The notes beneath the pieces are model-generated. The model did no database searches and was not told where the DNA came from. It saw only the letters and a list, made by a program, of their open reading frames with translations. The position numbers and the translations under genes are program-made. A DNA stretch of 64,000 bases from Oceanisphaera litoralis (GTDB lineage Bacteria; Pseudomonadota; Gammaproteobacteria; Enterobacterales; Aeromonadaceae): positions 124,001 to 188,000 of the forward strand of contig NZ_JAFBBE010000001.1 in the NCBI RefSeq assembly GCF_016907015.1. Direction: 5' to 3'. Shown in pieces: positions 1-7,842 of the stretch. Positions within the stretch are counted from its first letter, which is position 1. Each line of letters begins with the position of its first letter.

Positions 1-85
1 CCATCAGCGAGGTAATGGCCCTGTGCATGTCTCGGGTTTCATCGCTCAGCTCGTCGATGGGCTCATGGTAGCCTTCGTTTGACAT
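1..85 (-). CDS. Ferritin-like protein, encapsulated-ferritin (EncFtn) type, N-terminus only
   Basis: Only the first 28 codons lie in the window; the gene runs off the left edge. The start ATG (83-85) is preceded at a normal distance by AAGGAG. The visible residues, MSNEGYHEPIDELSDETR followed by DMHRAITSLM, resemble the N-terminus of the encapsulin-associated ferritin family, where a His-Glu-Pro stretch and an E-T-x-x-x-H-R-A-I segment precede the E-E-L-E-A-x-x-W-Y iron-binding helix. That family oxidises ferrous iron and in some genomes is packaged in an encapsulin shell. The diagnostic iron ligands are outside the window, so a stand-alone rubrerythrin/ferritin-like protein is also possible. 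Confidence 0.5.
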   Translation of the reverse strand, partial: MSNEGYHEPIDELSDETRDMHRAITSLM

Positions 86-227
86 GGTTCGACTCCTTAA
101 GTGGCCAGAAAATATAACAATATTGACTGTTACTCAGTCTGGTAGACGATGGGGATTTTGCAAATCGAAGGGGCAGTTCAATCGGAAAAAGCCCCGCCGA
201 CTGGCGGGGCTGACTGGCGGTGGCAGT

Positions 228-926
228 TCAAATATCGCCTTTCGGATATTTGGCAAACTCGCGAGAAATATTCCCGTACAGCTCCACCGCCCACAGTGGC
301 AGATTGGAGGCAAAGCCGTCCAGTGGCTGACGCCGGGGGTCGTGCGGGGCTATCACCACCGAAGTGCGATGGGTACCGACGGCATTGACCAGCACAAAAA
401 GCTCCTCCACCGCAATATCGCCGATGGCCAGACAGCCGCTGGACTGGGCCTTGCCGTGGATATAGATGTCGCCCCCGGGATTGGTACGCCCTTCTTTGGC
501 GGCCCGCATCAGATCATAGGAATTGGGATAGTCCAGCCGCATCGACAGATGAAACTGGCTGTTGGGGTTAAGGTGAGTAATGCGGTAAATGCCTTCGGGT
601 ACCTGCTTGTCCCCTTCACGCAGCTTGGGGCCCGGGCCACCGCTGGCCTTTCTGATGGGATAGCTGCGAATAAAGGTAAAATCACCCTCATTACGCGCCC
701 ACAGTTCCAGCGCCTTTTCTTCTTTAGTAGCCAGCAACACTATGTCTTTGGGTGGGTACGTCATCTCGGCACGCATGAAGTAAGGCTTCATGCGTATTTC
801 TGCCAAAGGCCCATAGGTGGCCAGCACATTTTCTATGGTGCCATGTTCATTGGCGGTAACGGGGGTTGAATTCACTAAAGTTGCCAAAATAAGGGCTGGA
901 ACAGTAAATCCACGTAAAAGACGCAT
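228..926 (-). CDS. L,D-transpeptidase family (YkuD/YafK-like) exported protein
   Basis: The 232-residue product has an N-terminal signal sequence (MRLLRGFTVPALILATLVNS, cleavage near residues 20-25). The C-terminal half contains the YkuD-domain catalytic signature: His in YIHGK, then SSGCLAIG with the catalytic Cys. L,D-transpeptidases cross-link or remodel peptidoglycan or attach proteins to it in the periplasm. The segment GxxLREGDKQVPEGIYRI is typical of the YafK subgroup, whose members act as murein endopeptidases or regulators. The ATG at 924-926 gives a clean signal peptide; the frame stays open upstream, but those residues do not look like a leader. No strong ribosome site is visible. 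It is divergent from the lipoprotein at 1137. Confidence 0.8.
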   Translation of the reverse strand: MRLLRGFTVPALILATLVNSTPVTANEHGTIENVLATYGPLAEIRMKPYFMRAEMTYPPKDIVLLATKEEKALELWARNEGDFTFIRSYPIRKASGGPGPKLREGDKQVPEGIYRITHLNPNSQFHLSMRLDYPNSYDLMRAAKEGRTNPGGDIYIHGKAQSSGCLAIGDIAVEELFVLVNAVGTHRTSVVIAPHDPRRQPLDGFASNLPLWAVELYGNISREFAKYPKGDI

Positions 927-1136
927 AAATGATAATAAACCCGAACTGGAATAATACTTTAATGATAGCCCGAGTCGGGGGGGCTTGTAATCCGCTACAT
1001 CGAAATAAGCCGCTCCCAAGGCTGTGCAGTGGGGGCTAACAAGGCTGCGCAATGGTGGCTAAAAAGTTGTATTGCGCCGGGCCAGATCCCACACTATGAA
1101 GTGGTTCAACAAGACGGAAGCCATCGGAGGTTTAGG

Positions 1137-1682
1137 ATGAACCCTTATTTCAGTACCCTGTCAGCCCTGTCGGCCCTGCTGATGACGGGCTGCACCAGCA
1201 TGGAATCCCTTTATTCCTACCTCGGTCAGGATGAACGGGTATCCGCCCGGACACCCGGCGTGGCCGTCACCCGGACGCTGCCCTCCCGACTGGAGAGCCT
1301 GTCGTTCTTCTCCTCGACCCGCTTTGCCGCCAGCCAGGCCGAACCCTGCGCCAGAAAGCTGATACAGACACCCGCACAAGAGCCCGGGCATATTCGCTAT
1401 GTGGGAACAGACGTGCTGAACGCTCAGGGGATCATAGAAGCCGAAAAGAAAGAGCTGGGCATACTGCCCAGTCAGTATCGGATACGTTTTCAGCTGGCCG
1501 AGCTGGGCCAACAGAACGGCACCACCTACGGCTTTAGCCAGATCCGGGTGGCCAGAAAAGATGCGCTGGGTCTCAACAACCATGACTTTACCCCGATAGC
1601 ACCCACCGGCCAGACTACCCAGCAGGTATACCGGGAACTGCAGCAGTTATATCAACAACTCGATGCCTGCATGGCGGGGTAG
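1137..1682 (+). CDS. Putative lipoprotein of unknown function
   Basis: A 181-residue protein with a short N-terminal hydrophobic segment ending in ALLMTGCTS, a plausible lipobox with Cys at about position 18, so it is probably a lipid-anchored envelope protein. GGAGG sits 10 bases before the ATG at 1137. The frame is open further upstream but those residues lack a leader. The body has no motif I recognise. The C-terminal 30 residues are Gln-rich (QQVYRELQQLYQQL) and may be helical. It follows a divergent L,D-transpeptidase gene and precedes the toxin-antitoxin island. Confidence 0.55.
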   Translation: MNPYFSTLSALSALLMTGCTSMESLYSYLGQDERVSARTPGVAVTRTLPSRLESLSFFSSTRFAASQAEPCARKLIQTPAQEPGHIRYVGTDVLNAQGIIEAEKKELGILPSQYRIRFQLAELGQQNGTTYGFSQIRVARKDALGLNNHDFTPIAPTGQTTQQVYRELQQLYQQLDACMAG

Positions 1683-1806
1683 TCTGGTGCCGCAATAATG
1701 CCCAATAGGCAAGAATACGGATTGATAAGAACGGATCAAAGATATACGCTGTATATACAAGGTCGCCAGCAACAGAGCCATGCTGGCTTACTAAGGGATC
1801 TGCGCA

Positions 1807-2088
1807 GTGCTAAAAATATCGAGAAACATTGCTGAAAAGCTCAGAGATAAACACCAAGTAGAAAAACGCGAAATTTTAGAGTCATTTGCGAACCGTGACG
1901 GGGCCTTTCTGGAAGATAATCGGGAAGAGCATAAGTCAGATCCCCCTACTCAATGGTTCATTGCTGAAACTGACTACGGCCGAAAACTCAAGGTAGTGTT
2001 CATAGCGAAGGGCGGAGACATCATCATCCGCACCGCTTATGCACCTAACACCACAGAGCTGGCCATCTACAAGAAGTACGCCTACTAA
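1807..2088 (+). CDS. BrnT/ParE-like toxin of a type II toxin-antitoxin pair
   Basis: A 93-residue basic protein starting at GTG (1807), with AAGGG nine bases upstream. The pattern IAEKLRDKH near the start, FLEDNREEHKSDPPTQWFIAET in the middle and an ending IRTAY...IYKKYAY matches a small family often mis-annotated as ADP-ribosyl-dinitrogen-reductase hydrolase. That family has the compact fold of BrnT-type RNase toxins. It lies 15 bp upstream of a ribbon-helix-helix partner gene, toxin first and antitoxin second as in brnTA. The role is assigned from family resemblance and the gene pair; toxicity is inferred. Confidence 0.65.
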   Translation: MLKISRNIAEKLRDKHQVEKREILESFANRDGAFLEDNREEHKSDPPTQWFIAETDYGRKLKVVFIAKGGDIIIRTAYAPNTTELAIYKKYAY

Positions 2089-2103
2089 GGCAGGAGATAG
2101 AAC

Positions 2104-2463
2104 ATGAGCACTCAACCTAAGGCAAACAAGGTACCGGCTTCCGACCAGGCGTGGGAAAGCGGGGAACTCGGTCGGGATGAGGCATCGGTAAAGGTATCCT
2201 CACAGTCCACCGAACAGAGCATCAACGATGCTCTGGAACTACAGATGATATCAATCAGGCTACAGAAAGGCCTTATCGAAGACCTGAAGATGATTGCGGA
2301 ACTGAACGGCCTGGGTTACCAGCCGCTGATACGGCAAATTCTGACCCGTTTTGCAGACGCAGAGAAAAAGCGCCTGCTACGTAGTACCCTAGAACAGGTT
2401 CGGGAAGGACATGAAGTGGATCTGGGCGAAATGACCGACGAGCTTTCTCTGAAACAGGCCTAA
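2104..2463 (+). CDS. BrnA/CopG-like ribbon-helix-helix antitoxin
   Basis: A 119-residue protein. The central part, MISIRLQKGLIEDLKMIAEL followed by NGLGYQPLIRQILTRF (about residues 49-84), is a typical ribbon-helix-helix DNA-binding unit: a beta strand of alternating residues and then two helices. The N-terminal 45 residues are polar and probably disordered. It follows the toxin gene by 15 bp and is followed by a strong terminator, so the two form a bicistronic unit. By analogy with BrnA it should neutralise the toxin and repress the shared promoter. Confidence 0.65.
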   Translation: MSTQPKANKVPASDQAWESGELGRDEASVKVSSQSTEQSINDALELQMISIRLQKGLIEDLKMIAELNGLGYQPLIRQILTRFADAEKKRLLRSTLEQVREGHEVDLGEMTDELSLKQA

Positions 2464-2487
2464 GCCCTCGGCTATTCCATCGTTATT

Positions 2488-2516
2488 AAAGGTGCTGATT
2501 GCGCCTTTTTATTTTT
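2488..2516 (+). terminator. Intrinsic terminator after the BrnTA-like pair
   Basis: GGTGC-TGATT-GCGCC hairpin (one G-T pair) followed by TTTTTATTTTT, 25 bp after the antitoxin stop codon. Confidence 0.75.
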
Positions 2517-2586
2517 CCGGTCACGATGAATTCAGCGAAACAGCATAAAAAAGAGAATTTCAATCTGCTTCATCCCCTAAAGGACC

Positions 2587-2598
2587 GTGACCGGTCAC
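2587..2598. repeat. Palindrome GTGACCGGTCAC, left copy
   Basis: A perfect 12-bp palindrome that recurs at 3842-3853, on the other side of the Xre/RES module. A half copy, CCGGTCAC, lies at 2517-2524. It could be an operator or a mark of the module's insertion boundaries. Confidence 0.6.
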
Positions 2599-2633
2599 CC
2601 GGAACAAAACTGTTCATTTATGTACAAATAAAC

Positions 2634-2657
2634 TAAAGTAAACCTTAAAGTAAACCT
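2634..2657 (+). promoter_or_regulatory. Tandem 12-bp repeat, candidate operator of the Xre/RES operon
   Basis: Two perfect adjacent copies of TAAAGTAAACCT (2634-2645 and 2646-2657) in AT-rich DNA 66 bp before the antitoxin start. Toxin-antitoxin operons are usually autorepressed by the antitoxin or complex at repeated promoter sites, so this is the likeliest binding place. The function is inferred. Confidence 0.5.
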
Positions 2658-2722
2658 AAGTTGACTAACACTCCAGCGCCCAAGGCTATCGCTTCGGGCG
2701 TTACGCATTGCAGGAGGGTGGC

Positions 2723-3127
2723 ATGATGTCACAAGTGTTACCGGCCCAATCAAAGCAAGGCCCAGACCTGAGCAAGGCGCTTCCGGTCGTCTTCAAAATT
2801 TTAGACAAATGGCACTGTTCCACCCAGGAGCAGCTGGCTCTACTGGGTATTCACTCCCGTTCAACATTGAACAAATACAAGGCAATGCATGGGGGTATTC
2901 GTCTAAGCCCGGACACACTGGAGCGTATGAGCTATATCCTCAACATCCATAAGAGTCTGCGCCTCCTGTTCACTGCCGAAGACAGTGTTTACGGGTGGGT
3001 ACGCAAGCCCAACCAGCACCCCTTCTTTGCAGGCAAGAGCGCGATGGACGTGATGACTCATGGCCGGGTGGCCGACCTGTATGAAGTGTCCAAAAGACTG
3101 AATGCCTGGCGTGGAGGCATGGCTTGA
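2723..3127 (+). CDS. Xre/MbcA/ParS-type antitoxin (RES partner)
   Basis: The 134-residue product has the two-part layout of Xre antitoxins that pair with RES toxins. A helix-turn-helix part (about residues 25-75, with QEQLALLGIHSRSTLNKYKA) is followed by the MbcA/ParS toxin-binding part (VYGWVRKPN, PFFAGKSAMDVM, GRVADLYEVSKRLNAWRGG). The near-C-terminal pattern P-x-F-x-G-x-S/P-A-x-D-x-M is the family hallmark. AGGAGG at 2712-2717 fits ATG 2723 (short spacing) or ATG 2726 (8-base spacing). The stop codon overlaps the toxin start by 4 bp, implying translational coupling. Confidence 0.85.
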   Translation: MMSQVLPAQSKQGPDLSKALPVVFKILDKWHCSTQEQLALLGIHSRSTLNKYKAMHGGIRLSPDTLERMSYILNIHKSLRLLFTAEDSVYGWVRKPNQHPFFAGKSAMDVMTHGRVADLYEVSKRLNAWRGGMA

Positions 3128-3813
3128 GCGAAGAACTTCAGGTTGCACAGCTTCAAGGACAGGAATGCTACCGGCTGATACCCAGCAAGTACCCGCCGAT
3201 AGGCCTCTATGAAGACGTGGCGACCGTTGACGAGCTGGAAGCCGTGTATGCGGTAGAAGCCATGACGAATCCGCGGCTACAAGAAGAAGCCGGCGATCTT
3301 AATCTGGTGCCCAAAGGAGATTGGCTGGTTGGGATAGCTCATGCCAGTTACGCCATGGCCGCGTTCACCCATATCAATCCGGAAGGCGCTCGCTTTACCA
3401 CGGGCGACTTTGGTGGCTACTACTGTGCCCCCTCGCTCGATACGGCGATTAAAGAGACCTTGTATCACCAAGAGCGGTTGTATGGCTATACCAATGAGCC
3501 GGCTCAACGCATTCAAATGCGCTCTCTTTTCGCTCGGTTTAGTGCCGGCCTGGTAGACATTACCGATACGCAGCATTTGTCTTCCAACCTCTACCACCCA
3601 ACCGATTACAGCCACAGCCAGGCGTTCGCGAACGAGCATCGTAGTAATGGTGCTGATGGATTAAAATACCGCTCGGTCAGGCATGCCGGGAATGACTGTT
3701 TTGTGCTTTTCAAGCCAAGACTTATCACCGAACTCTGCCAAGCCAAGCATTTTGAATACTGCTGGAATGGCAGTTCTATCACCAGCGTACTGGAGATGCG
3801 GCTCTATAGCTAA
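3124..3813 (+). CDS. RES-domain toxin (NAD+-degrading type)
   Basis: A 229-residue RES-domain protein. The expected conserved residues are present: Arg in CYRLIPSKYPP near residue 17, the GGYYCAPSLDTAIKE segment with its catalytic-type Glu near residues 98-112, and a late HAGNDCFVLF block after YRS (the RES domain's Ser region). Characterised RES toxins such as MbcT deplete cellular NAD+. Translation starts at TTG within the overlapping TTGA shared with the antitoxin stop. Antitoxin first, toxin second is the usual order for this family. Confidence 0.85.
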   Translation: MSEELQVAQLQGQECYRLIPSKYPPIGLYEDVATVDELEAVYAVEAMTNPRLQEEAGDLNLVPKGDWLVGIAHASYAMAAFTHINPEGARFTTGDFGGYYCAPSLDTAIKETLYHQERLYGYTNEPAQRIQMRSLFARFSAGLVDITDTQHLSSNLYHPTDYSHSQAFANEHRSNGADGLKYRSVRHAGNDCFVLFKPRLITELCQAKHFEYCWNGSSITSVLEMRLYS

Positions 3814-3840
3814 GTGATAACTATCCCGAGCGTTTGGCGC

Positions 3841-3854
3841 TGTGACCGGTCACA
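3841..3854. repeat. Palindrome TGTGACCGGTCACA, right copy
   Basis: A perfect 14-bp palindrome containing the 12-bp palindrome found at 2587-2598. The two copies flank the Xre/RES operon 1.25 kb apart. Confidence 0.6.
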
Positions 3855-3863
3855 CTTGGCACT

Positions 3864-3907
3864 CTTAAAAAACTGAGCCCCTGCCTGTTGAGAACCGGCA
3901 AGGGCTT
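3864..3907 (-). terminator. Terminator after the hicAB operon
   Basis: Read leftward, AGCCC-T-TGCC pairs with GGCA-GGGGCT around an 11-base loop, followed by CAGTTTTTTAAG. It lies just beyond the hicB stop. Confidence 0.65.
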
Positions 3908-3919
3908 GGTGTTTATGTG

Positions 3920-4360
3920 TCAGAGGCTTCGCTCTTCCAGTTCGTGACGGCTGGCCACCGCCAGAAAGTGACTGCGATCTTTATATTCCCCATGTGACGC
4001 TTTCACTCGGGAATCAATCAGTTGAATAAGACCATCGGGCAAGCTGACGTTGATGCGTTTCGGCTTACCCATAAACTCGGTTAAATCCACGTCCAGCAGT
4101 AACCAGCCATCGCAGTGATCGTAGTCTGCTAACTGTCGATAATGACGCGGCCCCAAATCTTTGATGCTATCGACGCTGATACCGTTACTCACCATTTCTT
4201 CCACCACTATGGCAATGGCTTCGGTGGCCATCACCTTTACTTGTTCTTCGCTGTCGGCAGCACTAAAACAGGCATAGTCATCATTGCATAGCGCAGGCAC
4301 TACCAGGCCGAGCGCCTCCCCATCATGTGACGGATATTCAACACCGACTGAAAACAACAT
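3920..4360 (-). CDS. hicB: HicB antitoxin
   Basis: 146 residues with the two HicB parts: an N-terminal degenerate RNase-H-like fold (MLFSVGVEYPSHDGEALGLV, CNDDYACFSAADSEEQ) and a C-terminal ribbon-helix-helix DNA-binding segment (KRINVSLPDGLIQLIDSRV). GGAGGT lies 6 bases before the ATG at 4358-4360. It is 43 bp downstream of hicA and neutralises it by direct binding; the RHH part should bind the operon's promoter. The frame is open upstream into hicA but has no leader or start signal there. Confidence 0.85.
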   Translation of the reverse strand: MLFSVGVEYPSHDGEALGLVVPALCNDDYACFSAADSEEQVKVMATEAIAIVVEEMVSNGISVDSIKDLGPRHYRQLADYDHCDGWLLLDVDLTEFMGKPKRINVSLPDGLIQLIDSRVKASHGEYKDRSHFLAVASRHELEERSL

Positions 4361-4403
4361 AAGTACCTCCGCTAAAACTATGTCAGGCAAGGAGCAGGGG
4401 GGA

Positions 4404-4586
4404 TTAAATCCCCGCCGCTTTCTTAATGGATTTGAGAGTTCCCACAGGTAACGACTTTTTAGGATGCGGGACGACGAATTTTTTTCCCGTAATCGGCGAG
4501 TACCATACCTGGTGGCTCCCCTTCCCTTGCCGTTCAAGTTCGCAGCCTGCAGACTTCAATTCCTTGATCAGGTCACCTGACGTCAT
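4404..4586 (-). CDS. hicA: HicA mRNA interferase toxin
   Basis: 60 residues, the normal HicA length. It has the dsRBD-like pattern MTSGDLIKELKSAGC...GKGSHQVWYSP...KKFVVPHPKKSLPVGTLKSIKKAAGI. The catalytic histidine is the His of GKGSH. HicA cleaves mRNA and tmRNA independently of the ribosome. Toxin precedes antitoxin as in most hicAB loci. AGGAGG lies 6 bases before the start. Confidence 0.92.
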   Translation of the reverse strand: MTSGDLIKELKSAGCELERQGKGSHQVWYSPITGKKFVVPHPKKSLPVGTLKSIKKAAGI

Positions 4587-4603
4587 TTAACCTCCTAATC
4601 AAG

Positions 4604-4661
4604 TGTGATAACTATACACACGCGCACACACAAAACGCAACTAGTACACACCATTACACAC
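4604..4661 (-). promoter_or_regulatory. Candidate hicAB operator region
   Basis: Upstream of hicA the DNA is full of CACA/TGTG steps: TGTGATAACTATACACA (4604-4620, an inverted TGTG/CACA repeat) and two direct TACACAC copies at 4645-4651 and 4655-4661, exactly 10 bp apart, so on one helix face. This suits a ribbon-helix-helix repressor such as HicB. The assignment is inferred from position and repetition. Confidence 0.4.
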
Positions 4662-4680
4662 AAAAAAGAGAGCGAACATA

Positions 4681-5004
4681 TTAGGGCCTGTTGACGATTG
4701 TCAGTAGGTTATTGATATAAAAGAGAAAAATAGTATTACTCAAGTTCTCACACCCTAATAACACGAGTTTGCGATGCCATGAATGGCATTTCCGATCCCC
4801 CATGGGGCAGCTTGCTGCCGCATATCTTTGTTGGGTAATGGGCTGAATATCCAGTGAATATTCGCAGCCGTTACCCAGCAAAGATGGCTAGCTCAGTGGC
4901 GTGTCGAGGGAGGTGACTCTGTTGCCTCTCGTGCCCAGCTTTAAAATAGATCATATTTTTATTTAGATTGGTATGAGTGTCGGCAGAAAACAGGAACGTC
5001 GGGC
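4681..5004. repeat. Intergenic palindrome-rich segment, including a 60-bp stem-loop at 4824-4885
   Basis: No gene is seen here. At 4824-4885 ATCTTTG, GGGTAA and GGCTG arms fold back on matching CAGCC, TTACCC and CAAAGAT arms to give a long stem. To its left are GATGCCA-TGAA-TGGCATT and a CCCCATGGGG palindrome. To its right, GGCGTGTCGAGGGAGG resembles part of the twin-hairpin elements at 28.5 and 55 kb. It may be a decayed or composite relative of those, but its loops lack GGA. Confidence 0.45.
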
Positions 5005-5041
5005 ACAAAAAAGCCGTTCGCTGTTGGAACGGCTTTTTTGT
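5005..5041 (-). terminator. Terminator of the tRNA-Cys/tRNA-Leu transcript
   Basis: AAAGCCGTTC / GAACGGCTTTTTTG stem with a 7-base loop, 7 bp beyond the 3' end of tRNA-Leu. A-rich on the other side, so it could work in both directions. Confidence 0.85.
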
Positions 5042-5047
5042 TGAATA

Positions 5048-5134
5048 TGGTGCCCGGAGCCGGACTTGAACCGGCACGCCCTTACGAGCGAGGGATTTTA
5101 AATCCCTTGTGTCTACCGATTTCACCATCCGGGC
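5048..5134 (-). tRNA. tRNA-Leu (anticodon TAA)
   Basis: An 87-base class II tRNA with encoded CCA. Acceptor GCCCGGA/TCCGGGC, D-arm TGGTGAAATCGGTAGACA, anticodon stem-loop GGGAT-TTAAAATC-CC giving UAA, a long variable arm and the T-arm GGTTCAAGTCC. E. coli has the same pgsA-(Gly)-Cys-Leu arrangement (leuZ). Confidence 0.96.
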
Positions 5135-5158
5135 AGTAGATGCTTCTTGAAGAAGAAG

Positions 5159-5232
5159 TGGAGGCGCGTTCCGGAGTCGAACCGGACTGAACGGATTTGC
5201 AATCCGCTGCATAACCGCTTTGCTAACGCGCC
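5159..5232 (-). tRNA. tRNA-Cys (anticodon GCA)
   Basis: A 74-base tRNA with encoded CCA. Acceptor GGCGCGT/ACGCGCC, anticodon loop TTGCAAA giving GCA, T-loop TTCGACT. It is cotranscribed with tRNA-Leu, 24 bases away. The tRNA-Gly gene that precedes it in E. coli is not present in the 178 bp between tRNA-Cys and pgsA. Confidence 0.96.
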
Positions 5233-5260
5233 ATAAAAGAGGTCTTTCAGATGACGTTGC

Positions 5261-5288
5261 ATTCTAATGATGGCCGTCGCGCAGTCAA
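5261..5288 (-). promoter_or_regulatory. Sigma-70 promoter for the tRNA operon
   Basis: TTGACT (5283-5288), a 16-bp spacer and TAGAAT (5261-5266), read leftward. It would start transcription about 20 bases before tRNA-Cys. Confidence 0.7.
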
Positions 5289-5410
5289 CTGTAATCTGTC
5301 TTTATTGTGCCGTTCGCACATTTTTTATGCGTAAATGCCTGTTTTACTGCAGTTTCTGGCTGCTTATCCCTCTGCCCTGCTTCATTGGTGCTCGGGCAGA
5401 TAATACCGGG

Positions 5411-5959
5411 TCAGGCAGGGCGGGTCAGGTCGCCCCAGGCGGCTTTAAGATAATCGTAAGCCGAATACAGGGTCAGGCCGGTGGCCACATACAAGAGCCC
5501 GTAGCTGCCCCAGATCATGTAAAGGCTCTGCTGCCAGATCAGGCCGATCAGTGCCAGCATCTGAATGGTGGTTTTCCACTTGCCAATCCAGCTCACCGCC
5601 ACCTGGGAGCGCTGGCCGATTTCGGCCATCCACTCGCGCAGGGCCGAAATGATAATTTCGCGCCCTATCATGATCATGGCGGGAATGGTCACCAGCGGGC
5701 TGCTGTAATCCTCGACGATAATCACCAGGGCCGCCGCCACCATCACCTTGTCGGCAACCGGGTCGAGAAAGGCACCAAAGGGGGTGCTCTGCTCCAGCTT
5801 GCGAGCGAGAAAACCATCAAGCCAGTCGGTTATGGCGGCAAAGGTAAATACCGCCGCCGCCCAAAGGTAAGCCCCCTCCACCGGCAGATAAAACAGCACT
5901 ATGAATACCGGGATCAGCAGAAGTCGGAAAAACGTCAGAGAATTAGGAATATTTATCAT
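5411..5959 (-). CDS. pgsA: CDP-diacylglycerol--glycerol-3-phosphate 3-phosphatidyltransferase
   Basis: A 182-residue multi-pass inner membrane enzyme making phosphatidylglycerol phosphate, the committed step to PG and cardiolipin. The CDP-alcohol phosphotransferase signature D-x2-D-G-x2-A-R-x8-G-x3-D-x3-D is complete (DWLDGFLARK, then GAFLDPVADK, about residues 45-71). Length equals that of E. coli PgsA. It lies 47 bp after uvrC in the same direction and upstream of the tRNA genes, matching the conserved uvrY-uvrC-pgsA order. Confidence 0.96.
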   Translation of the reverse strand: MINIPNSLTFFRLLLIPVFIVLFYLPVEGAYLWAAAVFTFAAITDWLDGFLARKLEQSTPFGAFLDPVADKVMVAAALVIIVEDYSSPLVTIPAMIMIGREIIISALREWMAEIGQRSQVAVSWIGKWKTTIQMLALIGLIWQQSLYMIWGSYGLLYVATGLTLYSAYDYLKAAWGDLTRPA

Positions 5960-6006
5960 TATTTTCAGGCCAGTGGATCATGCCGCTACATGGTGCATGA
6001 TGCGGC

Positions 6007-7836
6007 TCAGTGATGCAACGCATCGTGAATTTTTTCTGCCAGCGCCAGGCTTATTCCCGGCACCTTGGCCAGCTCATCCACGCTGGCCCGTTTTACTTCC
6101 TGAATACCCCCCAGATACTTCAGCAGCGCCTGTCGTCGCTTGACCCCCACGCCGGGAATGGTCTCCAGGGTACTGGTGGTGCGCGCCTTGCCCCGCTGGG
6201 CGCGATGGCCGCTAATGGCAAAACGGTGTGATTCATCACGAATATGCTGAATAAGGTGCAATGCCGGCATGTCTGCCGGCAGGTGCCGTTCGTCGTGGCT
6301 GCCACCCATGATCAGCGTCTCCAGCCCCGCCTTGCGGGTCACGCCCTTGGCCACCCCTATCAATAGCGGCTGACGCGGACTGTCGGCCAGCTCACGGGCA
6401 ATGACCTCTTCGGCCCTGGTCAGTTGCCCCAGGCCGCCATCGATAAACAGGATATCGGGCAGTTTATCGATATCCGCCTGATGAAAGCGCCGGCTCAGGG
6501 CCTGCTCCATGGCGGCGTAGTCGTCGCCGGGGGTAATACCGCTGATGTTGAAACGGCGATACTCGCTCTTCTGCGGCCCTTCCTGATTGAATACCACGCA
6601 GGATGCGACGGTTTTCTCGCCCATGGTGTGGGAAATATCGAAACATTCCATGCGGGTCACTGGCGGACAGGCCAGCACCTCTTCCAGCTGCAGCAGCCGT
6701 TGGCGCTGGGTGCTCTTGTGGGCCAGTCGGCTGGCCAGCGCGGTCTCGGCATTGGTTCGGGCCAGCCTGATAAAACGCGCCCGTTCCGAGCGGGTACGGC
6801 TGCGCACTTTTATGCGGCGGCCATAATGCTGGCTCAGGGTCTCGCCCAGTATCTCTTCATCGGGCAGGCTGTGGTCGAGCAGAATTTCGGCGGGGGCTTC
6901 CCGGCCGCCGATGCCGGCCAGATAAAACTGCAGTATAAAGCTTTGCAGTATTTCTTCTCCGTCGGTATCCGGCGGCATTTTGGGGAAATAACTGCGGCTG
7001 CCCAGCACCTTGCCCTGGCGAATAAACAGCACCTGCACACACGCCTGGCTGCGGGAGACCGCCAGGCCGATCACATCGAGATCGTCCAGCACATTGCCGC
7101 TCACAAACTGCTGTTCCTGCACCCGGCGCAGGGCCTGCAACTGATCCCGAAACCGGGCTGCCTCTTCAAAGCGCAGCGCCTGGCTTGCCTGCTCCATGCT
7201 GTCGGCCAGATTGGTCAGCACCTGCTGGTTCTTGCCCTGCAGAAACAGCCGCGCCAGTTGCAGCTGGTGGGCATATTCCTCGTCGCTGACCAGGCCGCTG
7301 ACACAGGGGCCGGCACAACGCTTGAGCTGATACATGAGGCAGGGGCGAGAGCGGTTGGCATAGACACTGTCTTCACACTGGCGCACCGGAAACAGCTTCT
7401 GCATCAGGTGCAGGCTTTCGCGCACCGCCGCGCCGTTGGGATAGGGGCCGAAGTATTCGCCCTTTTTCTTGCGCGCCCCCCGGTGCAAACCGATACGCGG
7501 GTGGCGATGGTCCGTGATGATGATGTAGGGGTAGGATTTGTCGTCACGCAACAATACGTTATAGCGTGGCAGATGCTGCTTGATCAGGTTGTGCTCAAGA
7601 ATAAGCGCTTCGGTTTCGGTGTGGGTGACCGTTACCTGTACATCATGGATCTGGCGCACCAGGGCGCGGGTTTTCTCGCCGCTGACATGGGTGCGGAAAT
7701 AGGAAGACAGCCGTTTTTTCAGGTTTTTGGCTTTACCGACGTAAATAATGGCCCCGGCTTCATCAAACATCAGATAAACGCCGGGATGTTCCGTGACTAC
7801 CTTGAGAAAGGCTTTGCTATCAAAGGACTGACTCAT
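6007..7836 (-). CDS. uvrC: Excinuclease ABC subunit C
   Basis: 609 residues, full length. It holds an N-terminal GIY-YIG nuclease domain ([23 protein letters not shown], residues 19-48), which makes the 3' incision, and a central UVR (UvrB-binding) segment near residues 200-235. The RNase-H-like domain for the 5' incision follows ([29 protein letters not shown]). At the C-terminus is a helix-hairpin-helix pair ([32 protein letters not shown]). It acts in nucleotide excision repair with UvrAB. It starts 6 bp after the uvrY stop, as in E. coli. Confidence 0.97.
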   Translation of the reverse strand: MSQSFDSKAFLKVVTEHPGVYLMFDEAGAIIYVGKAKNLKKRLSSYFRTHVSGEKTRALVRQIHDVQVTVTHTETEALILEHNLIKQHLPRYNVLLRDDKSYPYIIITDHRHPRIGLHRGARKKKGEYFGPYPNGAAVRESLHLMQKLFPVRQCEDSVYANRSRPCLMYQLKRCAGPCVSGLVSDEEYAHQLQLARLFLQGKNQQVLTNLADSMEQASQALRFEEAARFRDQLQALRRVQEQQFVSGNVLDDLDVIGLAVSRSQACVQVLFIRQGKVLGSRSYFPKMPPDTDGEEILQSFILQFYLAGIGGREAPAEILLDHSLPDEEILGETLSQHYGRRIKVRSRTRSERARFIRLARTNAETALASRLAHKSTQRQRLLQLEEVLACPPVTRMECFDISHTMGEKTVASCVVFNQEGPQKSEYRRFNISGITPGDDYAAMEQALSRRFHQADIDKLPDILFIDGGLGQLTRAEEVIARELADSPRQPLLIGVAKGVTRKAGLETLIMGGSHDERHLPADMPALHLIQHIRDESHRFAISGHRAQRGKARTTSTLETIPGVGVKRRQALLKYLGGIQEVKRASVDELAKVPGISLALAEKIHDALHH

Positions 7837-7842
7837 CAGCCG

